Source of the DNA: Siphonodentalium dalli
Taxonomy: Eukaryota; Mollusca; Scaphopoda; Gadilida; Siphonodentaliidae
Direction of reading: 5' to 3'
Length of the DNA: 64,000 nucleotides
Assembly (NCBI GenBank): GCA_032622095.1
Contig: CP136069.1
Span: 104,808,278-104,872,277, forward strand
Shown: one piece after another, positions 58,050 through 64,000 of the stretch
Numbering within the stretch: the first letter of the stretch is position 1
Layout: every line of letters begins with the position of its first letter
The notes under the pieces: generated by a model
What the model saw: only the letters and a program-made list of their open reading frames with translations
What the model was told of the DNA's origin: nothing
Databases searched by the model: none
Made by a program: the position numbers and the translations under genes

Positions 58050-58600
58050 CCCGTACCTGGCGGAAACGGCCGGAAGTCAGGGGTTAACAGTGCCGTATCC
58101 GCTCGAGCTATCGACTTGTGGATTGGAACTTTGGTACATTCGGATCAATTCTACACGATAGTGCTGACACCATCTCGCACGGACCCCTAGGGGCGGTCCG
58201 GTCGGCGGGTGTTAATTTCGGCGTTTTTGCGTACATTTATAGCGAATTCGGCAGCAACGTATGAGTTAATTTATTCACTTCTGCTGCAGCTAGCGACTTG
58301 TCCGATCGCCCATGGATGCATATGGATATTCACTTCACGATATAATGTTCATTTCCGTAGTCAGGCAGTCAGGGGAGGTGCGATCGGCGCATTTTTGGAT
58401 GTCCCGTACCTGGCGGAAACGACCGCAAGTCAGGGGTTAACAGTGCCGTGTCCGCTCGAGCTATCGACTTGGAGATTGGAACTTTGGTACATTCGGGTCC
58501 ATTCTATACGTTAGTGCAAACCCCATCTCGCTCGGACCCATGGGGGCGGCCCGGTCGGGTGCGGTCGGGTTTTAGTAGGACCGGGCTGGCGGTATAGAAA
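58050..58600 (+). repeat. Tandem GC-rich 346-bp units in left arm
   Basis: CCCGTACCTGGCGGAAACG occurs at 58055 and 58401, each followed by AGTCAGGGGTTAACAGTGCC, CGCTCGAGCTATCGACTTG and a GGACC...GGTCCGGTCGG block. It ends GTTTTAGTAGGACCGGGCTGG. The mirror image is at 61648-62198. The 102-codon frame spanning the units is repeated wherever the unit occurs and has no domain. Confidence 0.9.
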
Positions 58601-59357
58601 CTCCGTGGCGTCGTTGGTAACAACACTAATATAAAAGCTGCACACACTGTTTCGAGATCGGCGTTGAACAAATTGATCTCATAGAAAACAAGCTTGATGC
58701 AAAGCTATAATTACTGCACAGTTGACAATGGATGACACTTACTAGTCATCCATAGGAAAACAAGAAAACCATAGTCAGAAATGGTAACGCCACCAAGATT
58801 ATATTATTAGCCATAAATATAAATTATAATATAATTATAATATAAAATATTATTCATTAGTTAGCGCTAATATAGGCGCTAACTAATGAAAAATATTATT
58901 TGATTGACTTGTTAAATACCATCTAATAAATATTCATCTTATTTACAACTTTAAGGAATCCTTCTGGCACACGAGAATATTTATCGCCGTTTGATTTGCA
59001 CCAAGTGAACTCGGCGCATATATAATTGATAGAACAGACCTCTATTATGATGATCGTGTCGTTATTTGTTTAAAATAGGTATCAATTGACATATACGCAC
59101 CGTTCCCTCATTAAAATCTACATATATCGCCCATTTTAGGGGATCTCCGCGAATTCGGGGACTTCCGCAAAGTGACTTCCGCAAATAGGGCCCTACTGCA
59201 AATCGTCGAACCCAATGCAATTTGTAAACAAATACGATTGACATGCGTTTTAACGAGGTGAGCTTTAATTATATGAAAGAAGCAATGCTACATAAACTAT
59301 TTGTCATGGACTCAGCCAGTGTGCCATATATCTGTGTCAACTAAGGTTGCTTTGCGT
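58601..59357 (+). other. Palindrome left arm, unassigned part
   Basis: Contains the perfect hairpin at 58853-58890. Otherwise nothing recognised; the mirror image is at 60891-61647. Confidence 0.5.
58853..58890. repeat. Perfect 15-bp stem, 8-nt loop hairpin
   Basis: TTCATTAGTTAGCGC (58853-58867) and GCGCTAACTAATGAA (58876-58890) around TAATATAG. It occurs again in the right arm at 61358-61395. Confidence 0.95.
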
Positions 59358-60067
59358 AGTAAAAGTGAAATGTGAAAGTGGAAATTCGGAAAATCCTATT
59401 GAAAATAAAAGTAGCCTACAATTTTGGGAATTCCGCGGCAGATTCAGAGAATCTATACTATTGAAAATGAATGTACGATTCCTGGATTCTATCAGATATC
59501 GCGACTCTGCTCGTTTTCGTGATCATAGTTTATATATAGGGCCTAAATGACTACGAAAACGAGTCGAGTCACGATACATCCATCGGTACAAACACATTGT
59601 GTATACGATACAATTTTGACTTGATGACCAGAAAATAAAAGATAGCGATTACTCCAACAGAACAGGCATGTGCATTCCAATTAAAATTACCCATAATTCA
59701 CTTCACTACACCAGTAAAAGTGAAATGTGAAAGTGGAAATTCGGAAAATCCTATTGAAAATAAAAGTAGCCTACAATTTTGGGAATTCCGCGGCAGATTC
59801 AGAGAATCTATACTATTGAAACTGAATGTACGATTCCTGGATTCTATCAGATATCGCGACTCTGCTCGTTTTCGTGATCATAGTTTATATATAGGGCCTA
59901 AATGACTACGAAAACGAGTCGAGTCACGATACATCCATCGGTACAAACACATTGTGTATACGATACAATTTTGACTTGATGACCAGAAAATAAAAGATAG
60001 CGATTACTCCAACAGAACAGGCATGTGCATTCCAATTAAAATTACCCATAATTCACTTCACTACACC
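59358..60067 (+). repeat. 355-bp tandem duplication at palindrome centre
   Basis: Two units, 59358-59712 and 59713-60067, both starting AGTAAAAGTGAAATGTG. They differ at about 59470 (AAAATGAATG versus AAACTGAATG). The right arm has one unit (60534-60890), and it carries the form of the second. Confidence 0.95.
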
Positions 60068-60071
60068 AGGG

Positions 60072-60533
60072 GCTCCCAGTGGGTTATACATTATTTTCAG
60101 GCTATCAGATTATTTATATTTTCAACAACATATTATACACCGGTGACTTTAAGTTTACAATTTCAGCCTGTCCTGACACTATCGATACGATTGAGTCATA
60201 TTTTCAAAAACGTATTATACACCGGTGGCGTTAACTTTACAATTTCAGCATCTACGTGATTCTATCGGTACGATTGAGTAAGGTACAAAGCAAAAATCTC
60301 CGAAACAACTCACACCACATGTGGCGTAATACAATTTAAAAAACGTATTATATTGTCGAAATTGAGTCCATATCGGCTAGTACGGTTACTTATGGTGTTA
60401 GAATTATAAGTGAGTCTCTGTTAGAAAAGCTGTCTTACAAATGGTATCTACATGTTATGCTTATTTGTTACATGACATGGACAAATTCGGGACAACTGAA
60501 AGTTAATGCAATAGAGCAGACCTGTGCTGCTCC
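60072..60533. other. Unpaired palindrome centre
   Basis: Includes an 82-bp imperfect duplication: ATTATACACCGGTG followed by TTTACAATTTCAGC at about 60129 and 60211. No gene. Confidence 0.85.
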
Positions 60534-61647
60534 CTGGTGTAGTGAAGTGAATTATGGGTAATTTTAATTGGAATGCACATGCCTGTTCTGTTGGAGTAAT
60601 CGCTATCTTTTATTTTCTGGTCATCAAGTCAAAATTGTATCGTATACACAATGTGTTTGTACCGATGGATGTATCGTGACTCGACTCGTTTTCGTAGTCA
60701 TTTAGGCCCTATATATAAACTATGATCACGAAAACGAGCAGAGTCGCGATATCTGATAGAATCCAGGAATCGTACATTCAGTTTCAATAGTATAGATTCT
60801 CTGAATCTGCCGCGGAATTCCCAAAATTGTAGGCTACTTTTATTTTCAATAGGATTTTCCGAATTTCCACTTTCACATTTCACTTTTACTACGCAAAGCA
60901 ACCTTAGTTGACACAGATATATGGCACACTGGCTGAGTCCATGACAAATAGTTTATGTAGCATTGCTTCTTTCATATAATTAAAGCTCACCTCGTTAAAA
61001 CGCATGTCAATCGTATTTGTTTACAAATTGCATTGGGTTCGACGATTTGCAGTAGGGCCCTATTTGCGGAAGTCACTTTGCGGAAGTCCCCGAATTCGCG
61101 GAGATCCCCTAAAATGGGCGATATATGTAGATTTTAATGAGGGAACGGTGCGTATATGTCAATTGATACCTATTTTAAACAAATAACGACACGATCATCA
61201 TAATAGAGGTCTGTTCTATCAATTATATATGCGCCGAGTTCACTTGGTGCAAATCAAACGGCGATAAATATTCTCGTGTGCCAGAAGGATTCCTTAAAGT
61301 TGTAAATAAGATGAATATTTATTAGATGGTATTTAACAAGTCAATCAAATAATATTTTTCATTAGTTAGCGCCTATATTAGCGCTAACTAATGAATAATA
61401 TTTTATATTATAATTATATTATAATTTATATTTATGGCTAATAATATAATCTTGGTGGCGTTACCATTTCTGACTATGGTTTTCTTGTTTTCCTATGGAT
61501 GACTAGTAAGTGTCATCCATTGTCAACTGTGCAGTAATTATAGCTTTGCATCAAGCTTGTTTTCTATGAGATCAATTTGTTCAACGCCGATCTCGAAACA
61601 GTGTGTGCAGCTTTTATATTAGTGTTGTTACCAACGACGCCACGGAG

Positions 61648-62198
61648 TTTCTATACCGCCAGCCCGGTCCTACTAAAACCCGATCGCACCCGACCGGACC
61701 GCCCCCAGGGGTCCGAGCGAGATGGGGTTTGCACTAACGTATAGAATGGACCCGAATGTACCAAAGTTCCAATCTCCAAGTCGATAGCTCGAGCGGACAC
61801 GGCACTGTTAACCCCTGACTTGCGGTCGTTTCCGCCAGGTACGGGACATCCAAAAATGCGCCGATCGCACCTCCCCTGACTGCCTGACTACGGAAATGGA
61901 CATTATATCGTGAAGTGAATATCCATATGCATCCATGGGCGATCGGACAAGTCGCTAGCTGCAGCAGAAGTGAATAAATTAACTCATACGTTGCTGCCGA
62001 ATTCGCTATAAATGTACGCAAAAACGCCGAAATTAACACCCGCCGACCGGACCGCCCCTAGGGGTCCGTGCGAGATGGTGTCAGCACTATCGTGTAGAAT
62101 TGACCCGAATGTACCAAAGTTCCAATCCACAAGTCGATAGCTCGAGCGGATACGGCACTGTTAACCCCTGACTTCCGGCCGTTTCCGCCAGGTACGGG
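61648..62198 (-). repeat. Tandem GC-rich units, right arm mirror
   Basis: Inverse of 58050-58600 without a difference noticed. Confidence 0.9.
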
Positions 62199-62207
62199 AA
62201 ATCCAAC

Positions 62208-62265
62208 GAGAGGCCGATCACGATCGGCAGATGTTTAACCCATACCTTGGCGATAACGATTAGCT
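62208..62265 (-). repeat. Dispersed hairpin module, right arm mirror
   Basis: Inverse of 57983-58040. Confidence 0.88.
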
Positions 62266-62317
62266 ATTTTCATAAATCCTTACACCAACCTTTTCAACAA
62301 TTCACACCTTACTATTA

Positions 62318-62730
62318 AAGCTACTCGATCCGATTAAGCACCCCTCAGTTACTATTTATTTGGCTTCGGGGGTAACAAATATTTTATTCAAATCGAGGAA
62401 CCCATTCATCAAATTCAGAGTAAGCAGATATCAATTTTTTAAATCCATTATCTTTAACCACCTGGAATATTTAGTGGCGGTATGAAAGTCGATGAAGATG
62501 GATAACTCTAAAATCAAGTGGCTTTTTTGTGTCAGATATATGACAAAGCAGCCAAATTTCATTGTACAAAATGTTGATAAATAACAGGTTTTGGGCAATT
62601 TTTATATAATATACTATAGTGGACTGTGGTTAGCATTATTTTTGGGCAATTAATCGACTCTGATAACTGAAGCGGAATTGTTGTTGGAATCTGATGATAT
62701 GGGGACCATCAAATCGGATTGAGTACCTTT
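62318..62730. mobile_element. AAGGTACTCAATCCGA MITE, right arm mirror
   Basis: Inverse of 57518-57930, part of the palindrome rather than a separate insertion. Confidence 0.88.
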
Positions 62731-64000
62731 AAGTTCACAAGTGGCATAAGCCTTATTGGGCACCTTCCATATGAACATGGATATGGCATTTGATTCCAAC
62801 CTATTAAGTCAGTTTAAAATAGATCTATAGTCTAGTCAGATTGAAAATAGATTCATTACATTGGATAGCATACTGTATGACCATGGAATGGGTAGGGTTA
62901 ATTTTCTTCTAAGCTAAACACTGGAAAGACATAATGTATGTAAACAGTGGAAATATAATTAAAGTTATGGTTAATATCTTCAAACCAATCGATAACAAAA
63001 TCTATACAGGTGAAGAATGTATCTGCATTAAAATGGATGCAATTATATATAAGTGATCATGTGAAAAATATCTAGTTATCACATTGTGTCAACAGGATTG
63101 GTGGAGGATGTTAATATTTTTAAGCAAATAAACCAAAATGACCCTCACTATGCAGGTTAGGGGTGTGTTATCATAAACTATGCCAAGAACTATAAACATA
63201 ATCAATGGAAATATTTGAGTTATGAAATCGGATAGAATGGGGTTAATCTTACCCAAACTAATGAACTGATAAACACAAAAAAGTCTATGAAAAGCATGTC
63301 ATTGGATTTAGCAAAACCCATACAATAAGCCAGTCCCTTATTTTCATGAACCTATTAGTATTACAACAAAGGGGTTAACTCAATATTGCACAGAAAAGCA
63401 GAACTAGCCTGAGTGTAATCAATTAGCTTTGACAGGTTATATCAACAGACTCCCCAGAGCTATGTTATTTATCTCTATGGTATGTAGTGTCCAGTTAAAC
63501 ATTGCCAATAATACACTCTGTGTTATGTGAGATCTTCTCTTCTCACAATGCAGGCTTACTTAATCAGTCACTTTAATTTTAAATGGCAATAACTCTGTTA
63601 AAATATACCCGATCAAACTCAAATTCGAACCTGATCTGTATTTCGGGATGAGGACCATATGTACCAAATTTGGTGCTGATCAGATGAAAAATATTTGAGT
63701 CAACACAGCTTGGATGAATTCTATTTAAAAACAAGAGCAGAAAGGGTTAACTAAACGATACCAAAAACCATACAGATAAAGAACGTACTAAGAAAAACCT
63801 AGGTAAGAAATATGAGGCATATCAGAAGAAAAATGTTTGACTTAGATGCATCAGATAGCATTTGTGTGCAGGGTTAATTATTTTCTAAACCGATCAACCA
63901 ATCGACACCAAAAACTATACAGGTGAGGGGTGTGTCATTATAAACATACATATCAAATATGAACACAATCGGACAAAAAATACTTAAGTTATGGCATCGG
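62731..64000 (-). other. Palindrome right arm, outer part
   Basis: Mirror of 56248-57517. Contains the inverse of the GTCC-core relative from about 63548 to the window end. No gene. Confidence 0.6.

Larger units (their letters stand above)
56248..64000. repeat. Large inverted duplication (palindrome), open at window end
   Basis: Position x on the left pairs with 120248-x on the right. The arms are 56248-59357 and 60891-64000 plus a 355-bp unit; every block I compared is identical, including microsatellite-like and MITE text. The centre holds a second 355-bp unit on the left only and about 460 bp without partner (60072-60531). The left arm must continue pairing upstream of 56248 if the right arm continues past 64000. 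The arms contain only repeats; I see no gene. Confidence 0.96.

Noticed and set aside
58853-58890. Stem-loop resembling a rolling-circle virus origin (loop TAATATAG)
   Set aside because: The loop lacks the full TAATATTAC-type nonanucleotide, there is no Rep gene and the stem is AT-rich; it is most simply a small inverted repeat.

Overview
The window is animal genomic DNA, almost certainly from a bivalve mollusc or close relative. It is AT-rich, has no compact genes, and is packed with interspersed repeats typical of bivalves: GTCC/GTCT tetranucleotide cores, tandem-cored pearl/HINE-like elements ending in short inverted repeats, Helitrons with a hairpin plus CTAG end, TA-flanked MITEs, a hAT element and non-LTR retrotransposons. 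The assignment is inference from repeat style, not from a named gene. I found no convincing complete host gene, only four short open segments that might be host exons. The subject of the window is mobile DNA.

Layout. 1-2965: two arrays of an 88-bp hairpin satellite with a duplicated flank. 3110-3800: a decayed LINE reverse transcriptase. 3933-7202: a hAT transposon whose 805-residue transposase is broken only by two in-frame stops. 7203-10640: mostly featureless. 10640-21131: a tandem-cored repeat split by a 9,162-bp element with CACGG terminal inverted repeats; inside that element are further nested insertions, including a second tandem-cored element, two head-to-tail Helitrons and MITEs. 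21345-27460: more of these families and two further inverted-repeat elements. 28400-30540: a derivative of the large foldback element found again at 47811-52972. 31860-33565: two small DNA transposons.

33566-44518 is a block of one LINE family on the minus strand: a near-complete copy (ORF1 with one frameshift, ORF2 of 1,171 residues intact), then two 2,280-bp tandem copies cut at the same base of the reverse-transcriptase region, then a fourth partial copy. 47811-52972 is a 5.16-kb foldback element whose long inverted arms run into minisatellite arrays in mirrored orientation. 54490-64000 holds GC-rich repeat units and a palindrome whose arms (56248-59357 and 60891-64000) looked identical wherever I compared them; it runs off the window end.

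Functionally only two machineries are visible: the LINE (endonuclease, reverse transcriptase and an RNA-binding-type ORF1 protein) and the disabled hAT transposase. Every other mobile element here lacks a visible protein and would depend on enzymes supplied from elsewhere. The insertion order can be read in places: empty-site copies in the same window show where the 9.16-kb element and a tandem-cored element inserted.
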